Positions 39,430 to 50,990 of a DNA stretch of 64,000 nucleotides are shown here, one piece after another. Source of the stretch: Prorocentrum cordatum (taxonomy: Eukaryota; Sar; Dinophyceae; Prorocentrales; Prorocentraceae); assembly GCA_963575745.1 (NCBI GenBank), contig CAUYUJ010016354.1, positions 186,001-250,000 of the forward strand. The letters run 5' to 3'. Position 1 is the stretch's first letter; every line of letters begins with the position of its first letter. Under the pieces are notes generated by a model that was not told where the DNA came from, did not search any database, and saw only the letters and a list, made by a program, of their open reading frames with translations. Made by a program: the position numbers and the translations under genes.

Positions 39430-40450
39430 CACCACTGCGATGCCGCGCCGTGCCCTGATGGCCCCTGCTAAGCTCTGCTAGGCCCAGCTGGGCCCTGCTA
39501 GGCACGGTTAAGCAATGCGCCCCCCCGCTAGGCCATGGCAAATTATCATGGCCACCTGCCAGGCCCGGCGAAACCTTGATACGCCCGATCACGCCCTGCT
39601 GGCCCCTGATATGCCCTGCTGACACCTGCCAGTATGTGCTGACATCTGCTAGCCTTGCTAAGTTCTGCAAGCGCCTCAATAACTTCTAGACCACGGCGCG
39701 CCTGCTACGCCATGCGGAATCACAGTTGGTATACTATCATCAGGGACGAACCCATTGAGAATGAAATCATATGTGCGGCGCATCTAACTTTAACAGTATC
39801 CGATTGAAGCTGAAACAACATGTAAGAAACATCAGATCAAGGAAGGACTCTGCTCAAATATAATCCCATGCGAGGTAGAACCACCCCGACTGGGAACCTG
39901 TCATGGACGGGGTCGCGGGCAATGGCGTTGCGTGCAATGCGGATTCGTCTCTACTAGAATCCATACACCTCGAGTAGAAGCCCATGAAGCACGGGGGAAC
40001 CTGGTGCATAATCGCGGATCCCCTTCTATTTGAATATAATGGAAAATGGAGCCACCTCTGATCTAATCATTCGTACGCCCTGCGAACCCCCTGCTATATC
40101 GCTGCTACGCCTTGCCCCCTTCTGAGCCTTGCGAGCCACTGCGATGTCGCGCGAAGCCCTGCTTGCCCCTGTCACGCCCTGCTAGACCTAGCCAAACCCT
40201 GCGCAGCGCTGCCGAGCGCGGCTGAGCCCTGCTGGCCCTCTGCTGAGCCTCCATAAATTATGCTGGTCACCAGCCACGTCCAGCGAAGCCAGGGTGAGCC
40301 CTACCGAGCCCTGCTAGGCCCTGATAGCCCCTGGTACGCCCTGCTGAGACCTGCCAATATGTGCTAACACCTGCTGGCCCTGCTGAGTTCTGCCAGCACC
40401 TTGGTAGCCCGCTGGGCCATGCAACGTCTGCTAAGCCATGCGGAGCCACA
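39430..40450. repeat. CCCTGCTAGGC minisatellite islands within degenerate ~37-bp repeats
   Basis: CCCTGCTAGGC / GCCCTGCTGAG words at 39,430-39,690 and 40,085-40,440, containing a repeated segment ACACCTGCCAGTATGTGCTGACATC / ACCTGCCAATATGTGC. The part between belongs to the CCACCTCTAATA family. Confidence 0.7.
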
Positions 40451-40825
40451 CCTAATATAAGAGTATCAGTGATGGGTATATTGCTAAGGGGATCCTATTA
40501 GTGGTAGGCCCAGCTTTAACATCATCTCGTTAAGGGTGAAGCAATACGGTATGCAAATCCGATCAAGGAAGTACCCAGCTCCTAGCAGGATCTCGCGAGA
40601 GGTGGATCCAACTCTACTGGGATCCCGTCACGGACGGGATTCCTGGCAATTGCGCTGCATTCAATGCGGATTCACCTGAGTTAGAATCCCGTTAGTGGGT
40701 CCACCTCGGATAGGACTCCACGAATATTGGATACACCTGTGATATAACATGATTAGATGTGGACCCGCTGATCGTTGATTCCTCTTGGGAACGGAGCCAC
40801 CCCCAAAGGGGACCGAACTAGAACC

Positions 40826-40916
40826 AACCGGCGCGACCGGCGCGACCGGCACCGGCGCGACCAGCGCGATTGCGACCGGCGCGACCGGCGCGACCGGCGC
40901 AACCGGCGCGACCGGC

Positions 40917-40948
<32 letters not shown>

Positions 40949-40953
40949 CACCG

Positions 40954-40988
<35 letters not shown>

Positions 40989-40993
40989 CGCAC

Positions 40994-41024
<31 letters not shown>

Positions 41025-41145
41025 CACAACCGGCTCGACCGGCGCGACCGGCACCGGCGCGACCGGCGCGACCGGCACGATCAGCACGACCGGCGCGACC
41101 GGCGCGACCGGCGCGCCCGGCGCGCCCGGTTGGGGGCCTCCGGGG
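40826..41145. repeat. 9-bp GACCGGCGC array, locus 1
   Basis: About 35 units of GCGACCGGC with occasional GCACCG insertions. 9-bp units give tripeptide repeats (Gly-Ala-Thr, Arg-Arg-Ser, Ala-Pro-Val) in all frames; not coding. Confidence 0.95.
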
Positions 41146-41640
41146 GGCCTCTTGGGGCCATCTTGGGGCCTCTTGGTGCCTCCTGGGCGCTTCGGGGGGC
41201 CATCTTGGAGGGCATGGATCCAAGAAGAGGGGAGCTTTAATGAGCGCTGCTCCCTCGGAAGGGCAAAATGAGCCCAAAACCTTAGTAAAATCAATAATAT
41301 TGCCTTGACGGGAGGGGGGAGCTTGCATGAGCGCTGCCCCCTCAGAAGGGCCAAATGGAGCCAAAACCGTAGTAAAATCAATGTTTTTGGCTTCAAGGAA
41401 GAGGAGGGTACCTTATCTCCGTCCCCCCGTCGGGGCCAGAATCCTCGTGAGGGGTGTCGTTTTTTAGCCCTCCGAGGAGTCGAAAAAGACCCCCCCGGCG
41501 ACCCGCGGAACACCCCCTCCAGGCCCAGGGGGAGGGGGTAGGGGGAGGGGTAAACCCCTCCCCGAAGGGGAAGAAGGGGGGTTGAGGACAGAGAGAGCTC
41601 GCTGAACCACTCACGCCCAAAGGGCTGGTGGGATTTGAGG
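41146..41640 (-). repeat. 240-bp interspersed repeat, copy 3 (minus) with its ~85-bp units and minisatellite
   Basis: On the minus strand: 240-bp repeat (41,637-41,397), then two ~85-bp units with AAGCCAAAAACATTGATTTT (41,396-41,222), then GGCCCCAAGA minisatellite (41,215-41,146). Same order as at 28,236-28,660. Confidence 0.9.
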
Positions 41641-42030
41641 ATGTCTCGAGCGAAACGCTTGTTTTTCAGAATTTGTTGAGGATGTCTCGAGCGAAACGCT
41701 TGTTTTGTGTTATAGATTGTCCTCTCCTGGGGGCCTGAATTCTGAGGATCTCTCAAGTGGATTCGTGCCCTGGTCTTGAGGATGCCTCGAGCGAGACGCT
41801 TGGTTTCACGCCTCCAGGTGGCCCAGACAGATGTCTAGCATGAGGATTTGTTGAGGATGTCTCGAACCAGAGGCTTGTTTTCACGTGTCCAGGTCGCCCA
41901 GGCGGATGTCTAACATGAGCATTTGTTGAGGATGTCTCGAGCGAGACGCTTTGTTTGCACGTGTCCAGGTTGCCCAAGCGGATGTCTAGCATGAGGATGT
42001 GCTGACAACGTCTTGAGCGAAACGCGTGTT
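41638..42030 (+). repeat. GAGGATGTCTCGAGCGA tandem repeat
   Basis: Five to six units of about 44-85 bp (41,638, 41,682, 41,760, 41,850, 41,928) containing GAGGATGTCTCGAGCGAAAC, GCTTGTTTTCACGTGTCCAG and GGCGGATGTCTAGCATGAGG. Confidence 0.85.
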
Positions 42031-42034
42031 TTCA

Positions 42035-42423
42035 CGTGTCCAGGTCGCCCAGGCACAGCACAGCCCTCGGCACGGTACATCAATATACCCTTAGCATTGC
42101 AGCCTGGCATGTTGCCTGGCACGTTCCGCGGAGCGTCCCGTGGCGAGTCCCCCTGGCACGTCGCGCGGTGCACGTCCATTGGCACGTTCCGTAGCGCGTC
42201 CCCTTGGCACGTCCCGCGGTGCGTGCCCATGGCACGTCCCCTGGCACGTCGCCCTGGCGCGTCCCTTGGGACGTTCCGCGGCGCGTCCTCTTGGCATGTT
42301 CCCTCTGTCGATTAGTTCTGGGGCAGCTACCATCTGCTCAGGCAGCTCGAGCTTACGATCCAGATCAGTTCGGTGAGGACTCGGATGCCAGGGAGGACTC
42401 GATCCACAACGCTATATCTATAT

Positions 42424-42458
<35 letters not shown>

Positions 42459-43085
42459 ACAATCGCGGCATGACGCATCGCAGTTCAGCACGGCCCAGCA
42501 CAGCACAGCCGTCGGCACGGTACATCAATATCGATACACTCAACTATACACTTTGGCACGAGAGAGAGAGAGAGCACAATCGCGGCATGACGCATCGCAG
42601 TTCAGCACGGCCCAGCACAGCACAGCCGTCGGCACGGTACATCAATATCGATACACTCAACTATACACTTTGGCACGTTCCTTGGCGCGTTCCGTGGCGA
42701 GTCCACCTGGCACGTCGCGCGGCGCGTCCCATGGCACGTCCCTCGGCACGTCCATTGGCACGTTCCGTAGCGCGTCCCCTTGGCACGTCCCACGGTGCGT
42801 CCCCATGGCACGTCCCCTGGCACGTCGCCTGGCGCGTCCCTTGGGACGTTCCGCGGCGCGTCCTCTTGGCATGTTCCCTCTGTCGATTAATTCTGGGGCA
42901 GCTACCATCCTGAGCAGCTCGAGCTTACGCTCCAGATCAGTTCGGTGAGGACTCGGATGCCAGGGAGGACTCGATCCACAACGCTATATAGAAAACAATC
43001 GCGGCATGGCACATCGCAGTTCAGCACGGCGTAGCACAGCACAGCCCTCGGCACAGTACATCATCATCGATACATTTAGCATTGC
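42035..43085 (+). repeat. Nested duplications with TTGGCACGTCC units
   Basis: A ~290-bp block of GGCACGTCCC/GGCACGTTCC units ending TTCGGTGAGGACTCGGATGC occurs at about 42,140-42,420 and about 42,685-42,990. Between them a ~112-bp unit (GCACAATCGCGGCATGACGC, GTACATCAATATCGATACAC) is tandemly duplicated (42,455-42,665), with (GA)n inside. Confidence 0.85.
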
Positions 43086-43247
43086 ATGTGCCCGTCGCCC
43101 AATCAGGTGTCTTTGAAATGTTACAATGCCTTACATTTCTATATTCCTTTCCGGGTTCGTGGGTCGATCATGTTCTACTGCGCTGTCCCAGCGCGTTGGG
43201 CTGCCACGAGGCAGATCCTGCAGGACCAAGATTCAGCTGCGCGTGAG

Positions 43248-43380
43248 AGCGACCCTTCGCCAAATTGACCTTTGGTGCGGGCCCACCAGGGCTCCCTCAG
43301 GCACTGGCCCACGCGCTTGGATCTGGCCCCCTCCCTCCCCCGCAGCCCCCCCCCCAAGCTGCACACCAAAGGTCACCCCT
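43248..43380. repeat. Degenerate terminal-inverted-repeat element
   Basis: GCGACCCTTCGCCAAATTGACCTTTGGTG on the left (given here as GCGACCCTTCGCC and TGACCTTTGGTG) and CACCAAAGGTCACCCCT on the right; same ends as the 33,196-33,362 element. Confidence 0.6.
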
Positions 43381-43765
43381 ACCTGCAGGGCCACGCCCTC
43401 CGTGCCACCGAGAGCTCATGGCAGCGTCTCCTTTCCCGATCCGCCCCAGGTTCTCCAGACACACATACCGCTACCCTTGCCTCGTTTGCGCCTCGTTGGG
43501 CCTCCTGGGAGGCCCTCGTCGCCACCGCTGGATTCGCCTCGGGAGTCTGGTCAGAAGGCACCCCAGGAGAGGGCCATGAAGCATCGGTATCGATACCGTC
43601 TGGTGCCTCAAATATCTTGCATGCCTCGCCCTGATGAGATTGGTAAGAGCGGTTTTCACAATCGTTGGCCACGATATGTTGGGGGGTCACGGCATTGTTG
43701 TGAGGTGTACGTTGATTTACCTCTCTCCTTCTTGTTCTATCTTCGAGTCGGCGACTACGAGGCGT

Positions 43766-44400
43766 CGGCGACTACGAGGCGTAGCTCGCGACGCACACAT
43801 TCGAGATCCGATGTCAAAAAGGTTGCTCCTAATGTGGTTTCCTCGCTCTCGGCCCTCCTTTCCCCCTCCTCCATTCCTGCCCCCGCGGCCTCTCGCGTTT
43901 AATTTTGACGAGGGCCGGCAGAAGTCTCCACGGGCATGCTCCCGCAGAAAGGCACTCGGGATTACACGCACGCCCGAGCTGCTCAAGCATGTCGTTTTCC
44001 CCGCCGCTGCGTTCGCAGAAAGGCACCCGGGGTTGCACGCACACCCGGGCTGCTGACGCAGTTTTTCTGTTTACTCGACGCTTCCGCGCGCCATCCGCTG
44101 CAGGGCGGGGTGCGGCCGGGGACTTTTCCAGCGCCTTCTGCATGCGACTTCCGCACGCAGTACCGCATCGTTTCCTCTTGCTCCTCCCGCGGCGGTGCGC
44201 GCCGGCGCAGCCGACGGGCCGGCCCGGCGATGCGTCGGCGACTACGAGGCGTAGCTCGCGACGCACACATTCGAGATCCGATGTCAAAAAGGTTGCTCCT
44301 GATGTGGTATCCTCGCTCTCGGCCCTCCTTTCCCCCTCCTCCATTCCTGCCCCCGCGGCCTCTCGTGTTCTTCATTTTGACTAAGGCCGGCAGGAGTCTG
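43766..44400 (+). repeat. ~145-bp direct repeat pair
   Basis: GCGTCGGCGACTACGAGGCG through GCCCCCGCGGCCTCTCG occurs at about 43,762-43,905 and about 44,230-44,375 with few mismatches. The spacer carries GCAGAAAGGCACYCGGG three times. Confidence 0.85.
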
Positions 44401-44519
44401 CCCGGGCATCCCCCCCGCAGAAAGGCACGACATCACGACATCACGTCCTCATGACACCTCCCATGGGGCACCTACATGGCAAGTGCGATCTCTGTGATGG
44501 TGTCGCAACCGACCTCACT

Positions 44520-44720
44520 TACACACTACACCACGCCGCACCGCACCGCACCGCACCGCACCACACCGCACCGCACACACACACGCACACACACACACAC
44601 ACAACACACCACACCACACCACACACACGCACACACCACACCACACACCACGCCACACAACATCACGCCACATCACACCGTACCCCACACCACGCCACGC
44701 CACGCCACGAGATCATGACA
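44520..44720. repeat. CGCAC/CACAC microsatellite
   Basis: CCGCACCGCACC passing into (CA)n and CACCACGCCA words. Confidence 0.95.
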
Positions 44721-44789
44721 CCACCCACGGGACACGACGGGAGAGCGACATGACGACTGTGATGTCTGTGTTGATATCACAATCGACGC

Positions 44790-44910
44790 GCCGCTGGCGC
44801 AGCCGGCGCCGCTGGCGCAGCCGGCGCAGCCGGCGCAACCAGCGCGACCGGCGCGACCGGCGCGACCGGCGCAACCGGCGCAACCGGCGCGACCGGCGCA
44901 GCTGGCGCAG

Positions 44911-44959
<49 letters not shown>

Positions 44960-45085
44960 CGCAACCGGCGCGACCGGCGCAGCCGGCGCAACCGGCGCGA
45001 CCGGCGCGAACGGCGCGACCGGCGCGACCGGCGCGACCGGCGCAACCGGCGCGACCAGCGCGACCGGCGCGACCGGCTCCGGTTC
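44790..45085. repeat. 9-bp GACCGGCGC array, locus 2
   Basis: About 32 units of GCGACCGGC/GCAACCGGC, the same unit as 40,826-41,145, 4 kb away and without the extra GCACCG units. Confidence 0.95.
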
Positions 45086-45214
45086 CAGATCAGCCTCTTC
45101 TCGCCACCCCGAACCGTATCCCATGAAGGGTGGGTCCACTGCTCATGGAATTCGATCAGAGGTGGGCGCGGTCTACCTCTCAAAAACAGGATTGGGACCA
45201 AGCCGCCTGTAATC

Positions 45215-45605
45215 CTTTTCAGAAAATCGTTTTCCACAACATTGAATTCAACATGCAAATCACAAGCGAACGCAACCCGACTGGAAGGTCGCATCAACGG
45301 GATTCTATGTGATACCTGCGCAATAAAAAGAATGTGTTACTTCCCCACAGAAGGAATCCGACCGTAAGGCCGCGCGAAAAAATTCTGTGCGCAATCCACA
45401 CAATATAAAATTGAACTGTAAATCGCCCACACAATGAATCCGATTGAACAAGCGCACAAACGGGTTGTATGTGCATTCCGCACAGCAGAAATCAATCCGT
45501 AAATCACCCACGAAATGAATCCAATCGACAAGCCGCACACAAGGATTTCACGCGTAACCCACACAATGGGAATCAGTTTGCAAATCGCCCACGACAAGAT
45601 TTCCT
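45215..45605 (+). repeat. Degenerate ~60-bp tandem repeat
   Basis: Four to five units with CACACAATGAATCCGATTGA, ACAAGCGCACAAACGG and GTAAATCGCCCAC words. Confidence 0.7.
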
Positions 45606-45677
45606 TTGAAAAGAAACCCGAGCAAATGTTGGTCCCTCCGGATGTTCTAAATCAAACAGAATAACCTGGAGAAATAT

Positions 45678-47546
45678 CAAACCATTTGCAGTTGCGGGCA
45701 CCGTCGTTGTCTGCAACGCATTCGGGCAACCAACCGCGTGAAGGGGTGTGCCGAAATCGGCGCGGTGGGCGCATGCGAACGCTGGCATCAGGGCCTTTCG
45801 TGGGGCTCCCTGTGGGGCCACGAAACGCGTGAGGAGCGTGCCGAAATGGGCGCTGTGGGCGCATGCGAACGCTGGCATTTTGGCGGCCGGTGGGGCCCCC
45901 TTATGGAGACACATAACGTGCAAGGTGTGTGTCAAATTGTGCGCTGTGGGCGCATGCGAACGCTGGCATTTGGGGGTCCCTGTGCGGCCACGAGATGCGC
46001 GAGGGGCGTGGCACAATGGCCGAGGTATGGGCGCTTGCGAACGCTGACACTTGGGCCGTCGGTGGGGCTCCCCATGAAGCCACGCGACGCACGAGGGGCG
46101 TGCAAAAATGGTACTGTGGGCGCATGCTAACTCTGGCAGTTGGTCCTTCGGCGGGGCTCCATATGGGGCCCCGAAGCGTGTGAGGGGTGTGTGCCAAAAT
46201 GGGCGCGGTGGGCGCATGCGAACGCTGGCATGTTGGCCTTCCGTGAGGCCCCCTATGGGGTTGCGAAACGCGCGAGGGGCGTGCCAAAATGGTCGCGGTG
46301 AACGCACGCGAACGCTGGCAGTTGAGCCCGTCGGCGGGGCTCCCTATGGGGCCCCGAAACATGTGAGGGGCATGCCAAAATGGGCGCGGTGGGCGCGTGT
46401 GAACGCTTGCATTCGGGCTTTCGGTAGGACTCCATGTGGGGCCACGCAACGCGTGAAGTGTGCGTGCAAAAATGTGAGCGGCGGGCGCATGCCAACGCTG
46501 GCACGTGGGCTTTCGGCGGGGCCCCATATGGGGCCAAGAAACCGCGCGGGGGGCGTGCCAAAATGTGCGCGGGGGCGCGTGCGAACGCTGGCATGCGGGC
46601 CTTTGGCGGGGCCCCCTTCGGGCCACGAAGAGTATGAGAGTGCGCCAAAATCTCCGCGGCGGGTGCATGCGAACGCAAACATTTGGGTTGTCAGTGGGGC
46701 TCCCTGTCGGGCCCCGAAACATGTGAGAAGTGTACCAAAATGGGCGCGGTGGGCGCATGCGAACGCTGGCATTTGGGCCTTCGGTAGGGCTCCATATGGA
46801 GCCACGAAGTGCGCGAGGAACGTGCCAAAATGGGTGCGGTGGGCGCGCGAACGCTGGCATTTGGGCCTTCGATGGGGCTCACTGTGGAGCCGCGAACCGT
46901 GTTAGCGGTGTGCTAAAATGGGTGCGGTGGGCACATGCGAACGCTGGCACCTGGGTTTTCGGTTGGGCTCCCTGTGGGGCCACAAAACGTGTGGAACCCG
47001 TGAGAACATGGGTGCGGCTGATGTATGCGACCGCTGGCATGCGGGCCTCCTCCGGTGGGGCTCCTTATGGGAAAACGAAGCGTGTGAGGGACGCTGACGC
47101 TTGGGCCTTCGGCGGGGTTCCTTATGGGGCCACGAAACGGGTGACGAGGGTGCCAACATGGGTGGTGTGGACAAATGCGAATGCTGCCATTCGGGCCTTC
47201 TGTGGGGGCCCCTTATGGGGCGACGAAGCGTGTGAGGGGCGTGCCAACATGGGCGCGGTGGGCGCATGCGAACGCTGGCATTTTGGCGTTCGGTGGGGCT
47301 CCCTATGGAGACACATAGCGTGCAAGGTGTGTGCCAAATTGTGCGCTGTGGGCGCATGCGAACGCTGGCATTTGGGGCCCCCTGTGGGGCCACGAGACGC
47401 GTGAGGGGTGTGCCACAATGGGCGCGGCGGGTCGCTTGCGAACGCTGACGCTTGGGCCGTCGGTGGGGTTCTGGTGGGGCTCCCGATGGGGCCACGAAGC
47501 GTGGGAGGGGCGTGGTGAAACTGGTAATGGCGATGATGATGATGCT

Positions 47547-47577
<31 letters not shown>

Positions 47578-47668
47578 ACGATGATGAGAGGAGGAGGGAG
47601 GGGGCAGCGGGAGGAGTAAACGCGGGGACCGCCTCTTCAAAACGAGGACCCAACACCGCAGGATGGTT
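45678..47668 (-). repeat. Leader-array-trailer element LAT1
   Basis: In minus-strand sense: leader (CCATCCTGCGGTGTTGGGTC, then TTTTGAAGAG), GGA/GAT microsatellite, about 21 tandem units of ~87 bp (45,720-47,515) each with GCGCATGCGAAC, GGGGCTCC and GGGGCCACGAA, then a diverged trailer (CCATTTGCAGTTG with CACCGTCGTTGT). The units lack stops in several frames, giving long spurious ORFs. Confidence 0.9.
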
Positions 47669-47743
47669 GGGGAAACAACGAAACACCGTCGCCCCTCCAT
47701 TTGTCCAAACCATCCTGCGGTGTTGGGTCCTCGTTTTGAAGAG
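47632..47743. repeat. Palindrome joining LAT1 and LAT2 head to head
   Basis: Arms 47,632-47,668 and 47,707-47,743 are perfect inverted copies over about 35 bp (CTCTTCAAAACGAGGACCCA and ACACCGCAGGATGGTT) around a ~38-bp spacer. Confidence 0.95.
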
Positions 47744-49664
47744 ACAGCGCCCCGCGTCACTCCTCCTCCTCCCCCTCCTCCCTCCTCCCTCCTCCTGCCC
47801 CGCCTCCTTTGTCCCTGCGTTTCACCCGCACAATACAGCGCTTCGTGGCCGCATAGGGAACTTCACCGTAGGCGCCAGTGCCACCGCCCGCATGCGTCAC
47901 CCACGCACAGTTCGGCACACCCCTCACACGTTTCGTGACCCATAGGGAGCTCCACCGAAGGCTCCACTGCCACCGCCCGCACGCGCCACCCACACCCATT
48001 TCGGCACACCGCTCACCCGCTTCGTGGACCCTTAGGGAGCTCCACGCGTCACCCACACCGATTTCGGCACACCCCTCAAACGGTTCGTGGTCCCATACGG
48101 AGCTCCAACGAAGGCGCCAGTGCCACCGCCCGCATGCGTCACCCACACCCATGTCGGCACACCCCTCACACGTTTCGGGGCCCCATTGGGAGGTCCACCG
48201 AAAGCCTCACTGCCACCGCCCGCATGCGTCACTCACACCCATGTCGGCACGCCCCTCACACTCGTGGCCCCATACGGAGCTCCAACGAAGGCGCCAGTGC
48301 CACCGCCCGCATGCGTCACCCACACCCATGTCGGCACACCCCTCACACGTTTCGGGGCCCCATAGGGAGCTCCACCGAAGGCCCCAGAGTCACCGCCCGC
48401 ATGCGTCACCCACACTCATGTCGGTACACCCCTTCATCGTGGCCCCATATGGAGCTCCACCGAAGCCCCCAGTGCCACCGCCAGGCATGCCCCACCCACA
48501 CTCATTTCGGCACACCCCTCACACGCTTCGTGGCCCCATTGGGAGCTCCACCGAAGGCCCCACTGCCACCGCCCGCATGCGTCACCCACACTCATTTCGG
48601 CACACCGCTCACACGCTTCGTGGCCCCATAGACAGCTCTACCGAAGACCCCACTGCCACCGCCCGCATGCGTCACCCACACCCATGTCAGCACACCGCTC
48701 ACACGCTTCGTGGCCCCATGGGGAGCTCAACCAAAGGCCCCAGTGCCACCGCACGCATGCGTCACCCACATCCTTTTCGGCACGCCTTTCACACGCTTCG
48801 TGGCCCCATAGACAGCTCCACCGAGGGCCCCAGTGCCACCGCCCGCATGCGTCACTCACACCCATTTCGGCAGACCCCTCAAGCGCTTCGCGGCCCTCTA
48901 GGGAACTCACCCAGAGGCGCCAGTTGCTGCGTTCCCATGCACCCACCGGACGCATTTTGGCACACCCCTCACACGGTTCGTGGCCCCAGCGGGAGCTCCA
49001 CCCACGGACCCAACGCCACCGCCCGCATGCGTCACCCGCACTCATTTCGGCACACCGCTCACACGCTTCGAGGCCCCATGGGGAGCTCCACCGACGGCCC
49101 CAGTGCCACCGCCAGGCATGCGCCACCCACACTCATTTCGGCACACCCTTCACACGCTTCGTGGCCCCATAGGGAGCACCACCGAAGACCCTACTGCCAC
49201 CTCACGCATGCGTCACCCACACCCATGCCGGAACATCTCTCACACGTTTCGTGGCCCCAGGGGAGCTCCAACGAAGGCGTTTGCGTGCGTCACCCACACC
49301 CATGTCGGCACACCTCTCACATGCTTCGTGGCCCCACAGGGAACTCCACCCAAAGGCGCCAGTGGCTGTGTTCGCATAGGCCCACCGCACACATTCCGGC
49401 ACACTCATCACACGTTTCGCGGCCCCATAAGGATCTCCACCGACGGCGCCAATGGCTGCGTTCGCACGCGCCCACCGCACCTATTTCGGCACACCTCTCA
49501 CGCGCGTCGTGGCCTCTGGTCCCAGTGGCTGCTTTCGCATGCGCCCACCGGACAAAGTTCGGCACACCCCTCACACGTTTCGTGGCCCTGTAGGGAACTC
49601 CTCCGGATGCGGTGAATACAACGACGGTGCTCACAACTGCACATGGTTGGGTCCTTCGCCGAGC
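47707..49664 (+). repeat. Leader-array-trailer element LAT2
   Basis: Leader at 47,707-47,760, TCC-rich stretch, about 20 units of ~88 bp (47,850-49,600; each with CCGCATGCGTCACCCACA, TTTCGGCACACCCCTCACAC and TCGTGGCCCCATAGGGAGCT), then trailer 49,605-49,664 (CACAACTGCACATGGTTGGG then TCCTTCGCC). The most complete copy. Confidence 0.9.
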
Positions 49665-49670
49665 TATATA

Positions 49671-50870
49671 ATCCCACAAGCCCTTTGGGCGACAGGTGCT
49701 CTAACGAGATTCCTCTTCCCTCTTCAAAAAAACACTCTTCCCCTACGGGGAGGGGTTTACCTTTCCCTCTGCCCTTCCCCTGGACTTGTTTGGGGGGTCC
49801 GCGATGTGCCAGGGCGTCCAAAACGGCCTCGGCGAGGGAACCGAAAGCATAGGTGATACGCAAGTTGTGGCCCCATGTTGGCCTCTTTGGGGGGGGAACC
49901 GAACGTTACCCCACCGGCCCTCTGGGCGCGAATAGCACTGGTTGTACTAAGGATTTGGCCCCGTTGGCCTCTTAGGGGAGGGCTGAAAGTTTTCCCACCA
50001 GCTCTCTGGACGCTAGAATCACTGGGGTTGCTAAGGTGTTGGCCCCATGTTGGCCTCTTCGGAAGACGCCCAAAATGGCCTTCAAGACGGTTGAAATGGC
50101 CCCAAGTTCCCCAAAACTGTTCAATATGCACGCAAGACGGCATGATATGGCCTCCCGATGGCGTAAGACGGCACAAAAAGCCCCCAATAGGCATCCAAGA
50201 CGGCCCAAGAGGCCTCCAAGAGGTCTTCCAGGAGGGCCCGAAGAGGCCAATATCATGGATGTCCTCTGGGTTGTCGACCGATTTGGGCATGCCCTTCCTT
50301 TCGGTGTTCCGACTGTTCAAGACGGCCCAGGAGGCCCCCAAGATCGCCCACGAGGCCTCCAAGATGGCCCCATGACGGCCCAAGAGGCCCCCCAAGACGG
50401 CCCCAAGAGGGCCCAAAAGGCATCCAAGACTGCCAAAATCGCTTCCAAGACGGCTAAAATGGCCCCAAGATGCCTCCACGACGGCTCAAGATGCACCCAA
50501 GACGGCCCAATATGGCCCCGAGATGGCGCAGGACGGCCCAAGGGGCCCTCAAGATCGCACAAAAGGCCTCCAAATAGCCCCATGACGGCCCAAAGGGCTC
50601 CCAAGACGGCCCCAACAGGGCCCCACAACTGCCCAAGAGGCCTCCGAGACACTCATGATGGCCTTTAAGAACCCCTGATCTGCCCCAAGGAAGCCCAAAA
50701 CGACCCAGACAGGCCCCCAAACCGGTTTCCGACGGCGCCAGGCACACCTCCAGACGGCCACAGAGGCCCCCAATAAGCCCCCCACGGGCTCCCAAAAACC
50801 CTCCTATATGCCCCCTCGGGAGCTCCCAGGAGGCCCCCAGAGTGCCCCAAGAGGCGCCCAAGTGGCCTCC
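49671..50870 (+). repeat. 240-bp interspersed repeat, copy 4 (5' part), with ~95-bp units and GGCCCCAAGA minisatellite
   Basis: Starts ATCCCACAAGCCCTTTGGGC immediately after the LAT2 trailer and ends near 49,800. Two diverged units with CACTGGTTGTACTAAGGATT / CACTGGGGTTGCTAAGGTGT follow (49,860-50,050), then ~820 bp of GGCCCCAAGA/GACGGCCC minisatellite. Confidence 0.85.
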
Positions 50871-50871
50871 T

Positions 50872-50990
50872 CCTCCTCCTCCTCCTCCTCCTCCTCCTCC
50901 TCCTCCTCCTCCTCCTCCTCCTCCTCCTTCTCATCCTCTTCCTCCTCTTCCCCCTCGTCATCGTCTTCCTCCTCCTCATCCCCGCGCCCC
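50872..50990. repeat. (CTC)n microsatellite
   Basis: About 60 bp of pure CCT followed by interrupted TCC/TTC. Confidence 0.95.

Noticed and set aside
40785-41240. Gly-Ala-Thr repeats resembling a collagen-like bacterial or structural protein
   Set aside because: The 9-bp GACCGGCGC repeat gives tripeptide repeats in all six frames, and no start or flanking domain supports coding.
45748-49615. Many 100-570-codon ORFs including 47,878-49,593
   Set aside because: They run through LAT tandem units whose length is not a multiple of three and which lack stops; the 'protein repeats' shift frame with each unit.
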